Positions 17,923-25,456 of a stretch of DNA of 64,000 bases are shown piece by piece. The translations under genes and the position numbers were made by a program. The notes beneath the pieces were generated by a model. That model was given only the letters and a program-made list of their open reading frames with translations, did no database searches and was not told the origin of the DNA. Every line of letters starts with the position of its first letter. Within the stretch, counting starts at the first letter, position 1. The stretch is from NCBI GenBank assembly GCA_964590395.1, contig CAZPVT010000032.1, positions 8,159 through 72,158 of the forward strand, written 5' to 3'. Origin of the DNA: JAOABP01 sp964590395. Lineage in GTDB: Bacteria > Hydrothermota > Tepidihabitantia > Tepidihabitantales > Tepidihabitantaceae.

Positions 17923-18897
17923 ATGGTATTAGTATTTTGTGAACAACGCGAAGGCACACTAAAAAGAGCCGCCTTTGAGGCACTGCTCGTGGGCTACAAA
18001 ATTGCCGAGTTCAAACGGAATGAATTAAACGCGGTAATCCTGGGGGAAAACATCTCCTCCCTTGCTCAAGAGATCGTGCGCTTCGGCGTAAACAATGTTA
18101 TCACGGTGAATCATCCGGAACTTCGATTTTATACCCCGGATGGCTATGCCGGTGTCCTTACTGAACTCATCAAACAACACACCCCACACACCCTAATTCT
18201 CAGTGCCACCGCTTTAGGCAAAGACCTTGCCGCAACCCTTGCCGCCCGTCTGGGGACAGCGCTACTGCCGGATTGCACGGCAGTCAATTTTGCCGAAGAC
18301 GGTGCAATTGTTGCCACCCGTCCAATCTACGCAGGCAAAGCTCTGTCCGATGTCAAAGCACCGGAAGCTAATCCTTTAATTCTCAGCATACGACCCCGGG
18401 CGGTTAATCCTGCCAATGAACAGAACCGTGACGGCAAAATCGTTGCCGCTCAGTTAACCCCAACCGAACTGCGCACCCGGGTTGCCGAAATCGTTAAAAC
18501 GGTGATGAAAACTATTGAACTCACTGAGGCGGATATCGTCATCTCCGGTGGACGGGGAATGAAAGGGCCGGAAAACTACGCTTTGCTGGAAGAACTGGCT
18601 TCCGTGCTCAACGCCGCGGTTGGCGCATCCCGTGCGGCGGTTGACGCCGGCTGGCGGGACCACCAGTTTCAAGTCGGGCAGACCGGCAAAACCGTCTCCC
18701 CTCCACTCTATATCGCCTGTGGCATCTCAGGCGCAATCCAGCATTTAGTTGGAATGATTAATTCTAAATGCATTGTTGCGATCAACAAAGATCCGGAAGC
18801 CAATATCTTCAAGGTCGCTGACTATGGCGTAGTTGGTGACCTGTTTCAGATTGTACCACTTTTGACCGAAGAAATCAAAAAGGCCAAGCAGAATTAA
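17923..18897 (+). CDS. etfA: Electron transfer flavoprotein alpha subunit
   Basis: FAD-binding subunit of an electron transfer flavoprotein, about 324 residues, full length. The C-terminal FAD domain is canonical: ADIVISGGRGMKGPENY, GASRAAVDAGW, QVGQTGKTVSPPLYIACGISGAIQHLVGM and AINKDPEANIFKVADYGVVGD. The start is taken as the ATG at 17923 rather than the TTG one codon upstream because AGGAGGA is well spaced from it. It heads an operon of two Fe-S proteins, a fumarate-reductase-like flavoprotein and an acyl-CoA dehydrogenase. No etfB is present next to it, which is unusual; a partner must be encoded elsewhere. Confidence 0.94.
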   Translation: MVLVFCEQREGTLKRAAFEALLVGYKIAEFKRNELNAVILGENISSLAQEIVRFGVNNVITVNHPELRFYTPDGYAGVLTELIKQHTPHTLILSATALGKDLAATLAARLGTALLPDCTAVNFAEDGAIVATRPIYAGKALSDVKAPEANPLILSIRPRAVNPANEQNRDGKIVAAQLTPTELRTRVAEIVKTVMKTIELTEADIVISGGRGMKGPENYALLEELASVLNAAVGASRAAVDAGWRDHQFQVGQTGKTVSPPLYIACGISGAIQHLVGMINSKCIVAINKDPEANIFKVADYGVVGDLFQIVPLLTEEIKKAKQN

Positions 18898-18899
18898 AA

Positions 18900-19349
18900 A
18901 TGCCCAATACCAAGCAGACGGATATCACAGCGATACGAGAAATTCTGGAACGAATTTTAGAAATATCCGAATCACCGGTTCCGCGTTGCCGGTTACTTTC
19001 CTCTGGTTTCGGACCTTCGCACACCTTAAAGATCAGTGACGAAATTATCGGAACTCGTGCCTGTCTGGGCTGTGGTAACTGTATTGATATCTGTTCACTA
19101 TTGGCACGGGAACCAAGCCGATTGAAACGCACCGCCCAGCGCACCAGTTTGGCACTGGAAACAATAGTCGGCACCGATTGTGATCGTTGTTATCAGTGTG
19201 TACTTTCATGCCCACAGGTGGACACTACTATCAAACACTATATCGTAAAAAATCGCGCAATTGAACAGATGAAACATCTATTAGTCCATCTGAAACCAGC
19301 CGATGACTATTATCTTGATCAGTTTTACCAGGAGCTAAAAGATGAGTGA
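18900..19349 (+). CDS. Ferredoxin-like protein with two [4Fe-4S] clusters (HdrC-like)
   Basis: 149-residue soluble electron carrier. Two complete CxxCxxCxxxC motifs bind [4Fe-4S] clusters: Cys55-58-61-65 (ACLGCGNCIDICS) and Cys94-97-100-104 (CDRCYQCVLSCP). The helical spacing between them and the short helical tail recall HdrC/GlpC-type subunits rather than a classic 2[4Fe-4S] ferredoxin. It starts two bases after the etfA stop and overlaps the next gene by eight bases, so it is likely part of one complex. Probably relays electrons between EtfAB and the flavoprotein encoded downstream; this role is inference. Confidence 0.85.
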   Translation: MPNTKQTDITAIREILERILEISESPVPRCRLLSSGFGPSHTLKISDEIIGTRACLGCGNCIDICSLLAREPSRLKRTAQRTSLALETIVGTDCDRCYQCVLSCPQVDTTIKHYIVKNRAIEQMKHLLVHLKPADDYYLDQFYQELKDE

Positions 19350-20025
19350 AAATCTGATTGACATCTATATTATGGGTGAGTCCCATCGAGTACCTGATTC
19401 TTTAACCATTTTACAGGCACTTGAGTACGCTGGCTACCGCCTGATTCGTGGTGTCGGCTGTCGGGGTGGGTTTTGTGGCGCCTGTGCAACCGTCTATCGA
19501 GTAGCAGGTGATTACCACCTGAAGTTTGCCTTAGCCTGTCAGACGAAAGTGGTTCCCAATATGCAACTGGCAATGCTCCCGTTCTTCCCGGCACACCTGC
19601 CTAGGTACCAGCTTTCCGAACTTAAAGGTGCTCCCCAAGAGGTCTTAGACCTCTACCCGGAGATGCTGCGCTGTTACGGATGTAACACCTGTACCAAATC
19701 CTGCCCTCAGGATATTGATGTTTTGGGTTATGTCTCAGCCATTCTCCGTGGTGAAATCCCGGCGGTAGCCGACATCTCATTTGACTGCATTATGTGCGGA
19801 CTGTGTGTTTCCCGCTGTCCGGCAGAATTGGTCAAACATCATGCTGCCCTGCTTTGCCGGCGAATTTATGGTAGTAAACTTGCCCCCCGTTCTCCACATC
19901 TGACAAAAATAACCCAAGAAATACGCAGCGGTAGATTCACCGATGAAATCACTCGATTAAAAAAACTGGATAGAGAAAAACTTCAAGAACTTTACGCAGC
20001 TCGTGATATTGAACCAGAGGAGTAA
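19342..20025 (+). CDS. SdhB/FrdB-like iron-sulfur subunit ([2Fe-2S] plus two [4Fe-4S])
   Basis: 227-residue Fe-S protein. The N-terminal plant-type ferredoxin domain has Cys40, 45, 48 and 66 (CRGGFCGACATV ... ALACQ). The C-terminal domain has Cys111-114-117-121 (CYGCNTCTKSCPQ) and Cys149-152-155-159 (CIMCGLCVSRCPAE). This is the layout of succinate dehydrogenase/fumarate reductase B subunits, although the third cluster has a full four-cysteine motif and so may be [4Fe-4S] rather than [3Fe-4S]. The ribosome binding site (CAGGAG) is inside the previous gene. The flavoprotein partner follows after one base. No C or D membrane anchor subunit is encoded nearby. Confidence 0.87.
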   Translation: MSENLIDIYIMGESHRVPDSLTILQALEYAGYRLIRGVGCRGGFCGACATVYRVAGDYHLKFALACQTKVVPNMQLAMLPFFPAHLPRYQLSELKGAPQEVLDLYPEMLRCYGCNTCTKSCPQDIDVLGYVSAILRGEIPAVADISFDCIMCGLCVSRCPAELVKHHAALLCRRIYGSKLAPRSPHLTKITQEIRSGRFTDEITRLKKLDREKLQELYAARDIEPEE

Positions 20026-20026
20026 A

Positions 20027-21646
20027 ATGAGTTATCCATCATCACTACAAGAACTTGTCTCGAAAATTACCCGGAGCAGAGACCTGAGATTAAAACAGAA
20101 CTTTCCGCGGTTAAAGGTGGAAGAAAAAGAAACCCTTCTAAAAAATTTCCACCCTGATTACCGGGATGACACCTTTAATAGATTGACCATCGGCCCGAAC
20201 ACCGGCGACCGCACACCCAAGGAACTCGCCCTACTGCTTGAAGCCGACAGCTTACTTCAACCTACTGACATCAACCTAAATTCACCAGAATTTGAATGTG
20301 ATGTATTGGTAATCGGTGGTGGGGGTGCTGGCTGTGCTGCAGCAATAACCGCTGATGACCTAAACGCCCGAGTGATACTATGCACTAAGCTTCGGCTGGG
20401 CGATGCCAATACGATGATGGCACAAGGCGGGATTCAGGCTGCTGATAAGGATAACGACTCACCTACCATCCATTATCTTGATATCATTGGGGGCGGGCAT
20501 TTTGCCAATGTGCCTGAACTGGTTGAAGCACTGGTCTCTGATGCACCTCTGGCAATTGAATGGTTGGAAAGCTTAGGTGTAATATTTGACAAAAATCCGG
20601 ATGGCTCAATGAAGACCATTCATGGCGGTGGGACTTCCCGTAAAAGAATGCACACCTGCCGTGATTACACTGGCGCTGAAATTATGCGTAACCTCCGCGA
20701 TGAAGTAAAAAGCCGTCCAGAAATTAAAATCCTGGAGTTCTGCCCGGCGGTTGAGTTGCTCACCACTCCAACCGGTGAAATCAGTGGTGCGGTACTTCTC
20801 AACCTTAACCTCAACCGCTTTTTTGTCATTCGGGCAAAGAGCGTAATCATCGCCACTGGTGGCTCGGGCCGACTCCACTATCAAGGATTTCCCACCTCCA
20901 ATCATTACGGTGCCACCGGTGATGGCTTGATCCTTGCTTATCGCGCCGGTGCGAAACTGGTGTTTATTGATACAATGCAATATCACCCAACCGGTGTCGC
21001 CTACCCTCAGCAGATTGTTGGACAATTGGTAACCGAAAAGGTCCGCAGTCTGGGCGCACAACTTCTTAATATTAATGGTGAACAGTTTATTTTCCCGTTG
21101 GAAACAAGAGATGTAGTCGCTTCAGCAATTATCAGGGAGTGTGCTGAAAATCGAGGCATTAAGACCCCAGCCGGGATCTGGGGAGTATGGTTAGACACAC
21201 CAATGATTGAAATTTTACGTGGACCGGGAACGATTAAAAAAGAACTGCCGGCCATGGTCAGGCAGTTTACCCGTTTCGGCATCGAAATTGACAAAGAACC
21301 AATTTTGGTCTACCCTACCCTTCATTATCAAAACGGTGGTGTAGTAATTGACCCGTACTGTCAGACTAACATTCCTTATCTACTTGTGGCAGGTGAAGCT
21401 TCTGGTGGCGTTCATGGGAGAAATCGACTGATGGGCAATTCACTACTTGATGTCATCGTCTTTGGCCGTCGTGCTGGAGTAAAAGCGGTAGAACTGGCAA
21501 ACCACCGTCAGTCCCAGCCACAACTAACTTTAGACCACCTAGAAAGGTGGCGTCGCCAACTAAGGGAACGAGGAATCACCTCACAGATCCGTTCCCCACT
21601 GCTGATCCCAGACTATACCCGAAAAACCACCGGCACGGAGGCTTAA
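20027..21646 (+). CDS. Fumarate reductase/succinate dehydrogenase-like FAD flavoprotein
   Basis: 539 residues from the ATG at 20027 (AGAGGAG upstream; an upstream frame-open codon overlaps the previous gene). FAD-binding GGGGAGCAA is at 97-105. The dicarboxylate-site residues of FrdA/SdhA/aspartate oxidase are retained: HPTG (His320), RDVVAS (Arg361), HYQNGG (His433) and GRNRLMGNSLLD (Arg465/467). Ahead of the FAD domain is an unusual 90-residue extension (HPDYRDDTFNRL, LLLEADSLL). Candidates are a soluble fumarate reductase, thiol:fumarate reductase-like enzyme, or an enzyme acting on another dicarboxylate. Aspartate oxidase is less likely given the FrdB-like neighbour. Confidence 0.87.
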   Translation: MSYPSSLQELVSKITRSRDLRLKQNFPRLKVEEKETLLKNFHPDYRDDTFNRLTIGPNTGDRTPKELALLLEADSLLQPTDINLNSPEFECDVLVIGGGGAGCAAAITADDLNARVILCTKLRLGDANTMMAQGGIQAADKDNDSPTIHYLDIIGGGHFANVPELVEALVSDAPLAIEWLESLGVIFDKNPDGSMKTIHGGGTSRKRMHTCRDYTGAEIMRNLRDEVKSRPEIKILEFCPAVELLTTPTGEISGAVLLNLNLNRFFVIRAKSVIIATGGSGRLHYQGFPTSNHYGATGDGLILAYRAGAKLVFIDTMQYHPTGVAYPQQIVGQLVTEKVRSLGAQLLNINGEQFIFPLETRDVVASAIIRECAENRGIKTPAGIWGVWLDTPMIEILRGPGTIKKELPAMVRQFTRFGIEIDKEPILVYPTLHYQNGGVVIDPYCQTNIPYLLVAGEASGGVHGRNRLMGNSLLDVIVFGRRAGVKAVELANHRQSQPQLTLDHLERWRRQLRERGITSQIRSPLLIPDYTRKTTGTEA

Positions 21647-22729
21647 GTGGATTTCAACCTTTCCGAAGATACTGAAATGGTACGTGCCACCGCACACGAG
21701 TTTGTCCGCCGTGACCTACTACCGTTAGAACCAAAGTTCCTCAATGCCAAAACGAAACAAGAACGGGCAGAAATTGCCCGTCAGGCAACCGACAAATTAA
21801 AGGAAATCGGCCTTTACAGTGCCGGGGTACCGGAACAGTTCGGCGGAGGGGGATTGGGTTTAATTGAAGCCTGTCTAATCGCCGAGGAACTTTCTACTAC
21901 CATTATTCCGGTCGAGTGGGGTGATCTCACGCCGATTCTCTACGAGTGTTCGGAACAACAAAAACCGACATTCCTTCTCCCTGTGGTCAGTGGCGAAAAA
22001 AGTTATGCTGTTGCCTTTTACGAACCCAAACCTTTCGCCATTCCAGAACAGATGGCTACCACCGCGATCCCAGACGGTAATGACTACATTATTAACGGCA
22101 TCAAGGAACTCTCTCGCCCTGACTTTGACTTCTGCCTGTTATTCGCTACCACCTCCGAAGGAATCACCTGTTTCATAATCGAACGGGATACCTCTAATAC
22201 GCAAATTTTCACCGAAAACGATACACCACTGATTTCTTGCCGAGACACTCGGGTTTCTGCTGATAAAATCCTCGGTAGACCCGGCCAGGCAATGTCCTTA
22301 GGACAAAAATGGTTTGCACTGGCAAGAGTCAGCCGTGCTGCTGCCATCACTGGAGTCTGCCGACGCATCGTTGAAACTACCGCGCTTTATGCCCGAGACT
22401 GGAAATCAATGAACGAACCGATTCTTGCAAAAAAAGAGGTCCAACGAACCCTTGCCGAAATGGCTGGGAATTACGAATCCCTTCGTCTACTTGTCTATCA
22501 TACCGCCTGGCTGGCTACTACCAGCACCTCAATTCAGTATAACTCACTACTTTTAAAACTTCAGGCACAGACCGTTTTACAGCGAATGGTCAACGATGCC
22601 ATTCGTATTCACGGAGGAACAATTCCACCGGTAGAACACTGGCTGGTTAAGGCTTCAACCGAAGGGGAAACACTTGATATGGTTCGCCTGGCAGTCAGTT
22701 ATGAGATTATCAATCGATTTACATCCTGA
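21647..22729 (+). CDS. Acyl-CoA dehydrogenase family protein
   Basis: 360-residue flavoprotein that would oxidise an acyl-CoA and donate electrons to EtfAB. N-terminal helical domain (LSEDTEMVRATAHEFVRR), GVPEQFGGGGLGLIEACLIAEEL, a middle beta-domain and a C-terminal helical domain with AIRIHGGTIPPVEHWLVK are all present. The usual C-terminal 'YEGT' around the catalytic glutamate is replaced by STEGETLDMVR, so the catalytic base cannot be assigned. GTG start directly abuts the TAA of the flavoprotein gene and follows CGGAGG. The enzyme is shorter than typical (380-400) and may use a non-standard substrate. Confidence 0.85.
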   Translation: MDFNLSEDTEMVRATAHEFVRRDLLPLEPKFLNAKTKQERAEIARQATDKLKEIGLYSAGVPEQFGGGGLGLIEACLIAEELSTTIIPVEWGDLTPILYECSEQQKPTFLLPVVSGEKSYAVAFYEPKPFAIPEQMATTAIPDGNDYIINGIKELSRPDFDFCLLFATTSEGITCFIIERDTSNTQIFTENDTPLISCRDTRVSADKILGRPGQAMSLGQKWFALARVSRAAAITGVCRRIVETTALYARDWKSMNEPILAKKEVQRTLAEMAGNYESLRLLVYHTAWLATTSTSIQYNSLLLKLQAQTVLQRMVNDAIRIHGGTIPPVEHWLVKASTEGETLDMVRLAVSYEIINRFTS

Positions 22730-22755
22730 AATATCATAAAACAAGGAGTTAAACT

Positions 22756-24771
22756 TTGCCTTCCCACCGTCTGCGCAACCTAATGATTTTCCTATTTGTC
22801 TTTTTAGTCATTCTGGTAATGGCAATTACCTATGGATATATCCGGCTGCGTGCTGACCTGCCTTCTCCAGAGACAATACTTAATTATAAAGCACCGGCAA
22901 GCACCCGCATCTTAGACTGTAAAGGCAGGGTAATCTCTGAACTATTCCAAGAGAAAAGGCGACCAGTTCCTTTGGAAACAATTCCGACCGCTTTAGTCAC
23001 TGCGGTGGTAGCAGTTGAAGACAAAAGGTTTTATTCTCACTGGGGGATTGACCTAATCCGGGTTGCCGGTTCGCTTATTGCCAACATCCTTCACCCTGGC
23101 AACCTTCAGGGTGCCTCAACTATTACCCAGCAACTCGCCCGGTCGATGTTTTTAACACCAAAACGCCAATTGAGTCGGAAACTCAAAGAAATGGTACTGG
23201 CAATAGAATTGGAACGACACTACTCCAAACAGGAAATTCTTGAGATGTATTTGAATCAAGTCTGGTTTGGCGGCTCGATTTACGGAGTTGCCGCGGCGAG
23301 TGAACGATATTTTGGCAAACATGTCTCACGGTTAGACCCGATCGAATGTGCAACCCTCGGCGCAATGATTGCCAACCCTTCTGCCTATTCACCTTATAAA
23401 CATCCGGAACGGCTTATCCGCCGGCGTAACTACTTTCTCACTAAGCTCTATCGTATCGGACACTTAACAAAAGAACAATATGATGAGGCAGTTAAACAAC
23501 CGTTATCAGTCCAACCAGCAGGAGGAATTACCAACGAAGCACCTTACTTTGCCGAAGAAGTTCGACGCTATCTGATCAACAACTATGGCTATGATTTCGT
23601 CTATAAATCCGGCGCTACGGTTTACACTACCCTTGACTTAGACATTCAACAAGCTGCCAACCGTATACTAATCAACTGGCTTAACCGTTTGGAAACTGAA
23701 TACCGTCTAACTCCCAAAAAGATTGATTACGACTCAGTTAGCCGGGTCGACTCCACCGCTACTCCCACCTATCTACAGGGCGCACTAATCGTTGAAGATA
23801 TTCGAACCGGAGAAATCAGAGCAATGATCGGGGGGCGTGACTTTCGCCACAGCGAATTCAATCGCGTCACCCAAGCTTTGCGCCAGGTTGGCAGTACCTT
23901 CAAACCATTCGTATTTGCCGCTGCAATCGATAACGGCATGACTGCCGCGGATATTGAAAATGATTCGGCAATTGTCATTCGTATCCCCGGACAGCCCGAT
24001 TATCGCCCCCGCAACTATGACCAGAAATTTTTAGGTCACATGACCCTGCGTCGTGCCCTTGCCCTCTCTCGCAATCTTGTGGCGGTCCGGCTCGCCTTAA
24101 GACTTGGCCCAAACGTTGTCGCTCAATATGCCAATCTACTCGGTATTAATACTCAAATCCCCGCTTATTACTCTGTTGCCTTGGGCTCAATAGAACTCAC
24201 CCTGTTGGAAATGACCAACGCATTCAATACAATTGCCAATCAGGGAGTTCGGGTCAAACCATTAATGATAACAAAAATTGAGGATGAAAATGGCCGTTTA
24301 ATTAAAGAAAATCATCCCGAACCTCAACTGGCATTAAGACCCCAAACCGCTTATGTAATTACCAGTATGATGCAAAGTGTAGTTAACGAAGGCACAGGAA
24401 CAACCATCCGAGCTTTGGGCTATACTGGACCGGCTGCAGGTAAAACCGGTACAACCGACGAATACACCGATGCCTGGTTTATCGGCTTCACCCCAAATTT
24501 AACCTGCGGCATCTGGATTGGTTTTGATCGAAAAAAAACCATCTTTCGAGGTGCCACCGGTGGTGTAGTTGCTGCTCCAGTCTGGGGTGAATTAATGAAA
24601 CAGATTTACGCTGATACCGTTACGACATTTCCTGTGCCGCCGGATATCATCACCATTGCCATCTGTGAACAATCGGGCAAACGGGCTGTTTCGGCTTGTC
24701 CCCGTGCCCGTTATGAAGTCTTCATCCGTGGCACCGAACCAACTACCAACTGTCCGCTTCACAGCCGCTGA
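22756..24771 (+). CDS. pbpA: Penicillin-binding protein 1A, bifunctional transglycosylase/transpeptidase
   Basis: Polymerises and cross-links peptidoglycan at the outer face of the inner membrane. The 671-residue protein has a membrane anchor (9-31), a GT51 domain with catalytic Glu88 in VAVEDKRFYSHWGID and GASTITQQLARSMFL (119-133), and a transpeptidase domain with STFK (Ser380), SRN (438-440) and KTGT (563-566). Complete and of normal length. The start is TTG at 22756 following AAGGAGT; no nearer ATG exists. It lies 26 bases after the acyl-CoA dehydrogenase gene without a visible promoter. Confidence 0.95.
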   Translation: MPSHRLRNLMIFLFVFLVILVMAITYGYIRLRADLPSPETILNYKAPASTRILDCKGRVISELFQEKRRPVPLETIPTALVTAVVAVEDKRFYSHWGIDLIRVAGSLIANILHPGNLQGASTITQQLARSMFLTPKRQLSRKLKEMVLAIELERHYSKQEILEMYLNQVWFGGSIYGVAAASERYFGKHVSRLDPIECATLGAMIANPSAYSPYKHPERLIRRRNYFLTKLYRIGHLTKEQYDEAVKQPLSVQPAGGITNEAPYFAEEVRRYLINNYGYDFVYKSGATVYTTLDLDIQQAANRILINWLNRLETEYRLTPKKIDYDSVSRVDSTATPTYLQGALIVEDIRTGEIRAMIGGRDFRHSEFNRVTQALRQVGSTFKPFVFAAAIDNGMTAADIENDSAIVIRIPGQPDYRPRNYDQKFLGHMTLRRALALSRNLVAVRLALRLGPNVVAQYANLLGINTQIPAYYSVALGSIELTLLEMTNAFNTIANQGVRVKPLMITKIEDENGRLIKENHPEPQLALRPQTAYVITSMMQSVVNEGTGTTIRALGYTGPAAGKTGTTDEYTDAWFIGFTPNLTCGIWIGFDRKKTIFRGATGGVVAAPVWGELMKQIYADTVTTFPVPPDIITIAICEQSGKRAVSACPRARYEVFIRGTEPTTNCPLHSR

Positions 24772-25426
24772 CACGGCCGGTAAACTGTGGTCGATATTTC
24801 GGAAACTATTCCATTATTTTGGCCCACAGCACTGGTGGCCTGCCCAAACACCATTTGAGGTAATCGTCGGTGCAATTCTCACTCAGAATACCGTTTGGCA
24901 GAATGTTGAAAAAGCCATTACCAATCTAAAAAAAGCCAACCTCTTACATCCCGAACGCTTAAGACTCACCCTACCTCAGAAACTCGCTCAGTTAATCCGT
25001 CCCGCCGGCTACTACAACATCAAAGCACACCGTTTACTTGCGGTAGTCAAATGGTTGCAAGACCAAGGTGGACTGAAAAGATTGTCCGCTCTCCCCACGC
25101 TTACCATTCGCGCTCAATTATTAAAATGTTACGGTGTAGGCGCAGAAACAGCCGATTCAATACTCCTTTATGCCCTCAACCGTCCGGTGTTTGTCATCGA
25201 TGCTTACACCCGGCGGATCCTTAGCCGCTACGGACTGATCACCGGTGACGAACCCTACGAAGAACTGCGCCATGGGGTCGAACAATCCCTTGCTCGCTAC
25301 TTGGGGAATGATCCAAATTCAACCATCCAAGTCTTCAACGAGTTTCACGCTCTATTAGTGCGCCTCGCTAAAGAGAACTGCCGGAAAAATCCGCTCTGTC
25401 GTAACTGTCCGCTTGACTCTCGTTGA
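24713..25426 (+). CDS. MagIII/MpgII-like base-excision glycosylase (HhH-GPD family)
   Basis: DNA repair glycosylase related to endonuclease III. ILTQNTVWQNVEKAI and YGVGAETADSILLYALNRPVFVIDAYTRRIL form the HhH-GPD core. The lysine that makes endonuclease III an AP lyase is replaced by Glu in GVGAETAD while the general aspartate (VIDAYTRR) is kept, as in the MagIII/MpgII 3-methylpurine glycosylases. The C-terminal Fe-S loop ends CRKNPLCRNCPLDSR, with three cysteines where the family has four, so the cluster may be lost or completed elsewhere. The start is uncertain: ATG 24713 or GTG 24728 overlap pbp1A by about 50 bases; a CTG at 24785 would avoid the overlap. Confidence 0.8.
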   Translation: MKSSSVAPNQLPTVRFTAADTAGKLWSIFRKLFHYFGPQHWWPAQTPFEVIVGAILTQNTVWQNVEKAITNLKKANLLHPERLRLTLPQKLAQLIRPAGYYNIKAHRLLAVVKWLQDQGGLKRLSALPTLTIRAQLLKCYGVGAETADSILLYALNRPVFVIDAYTRRILSRYGLITGDEPYEELRHGVEQSLARYLGNDPNSTIQVFNEFHALLVRLAKENCRKNPLCRNCPLDSR

Positions 25427-25450
25427 CATTGACCAACTGCCCAATAACAT
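25423..25450 (+). promoter_or_regulatory. Leaderless promoter of lptD
   Basis: TTGACA (25423-25428), 16 bp, TAACAT (25445-25450), then 6 bases to the ATG at 25457. No ribosome binding site is present upstream of lptD. The -35 box overlaps the stop codon of the glycosylase gene. Confidence 0.6.
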
Positions 25451-25456
25451 ATCCCG

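Noticed and set aside
20606..21061. 151-residue minus-strand frame opposite the flavoprotein gene
   Set aside because: Lies wholly antisense to a strongly conserved gene, with no ribosome binding site and no recognisable motif; shadow frame.
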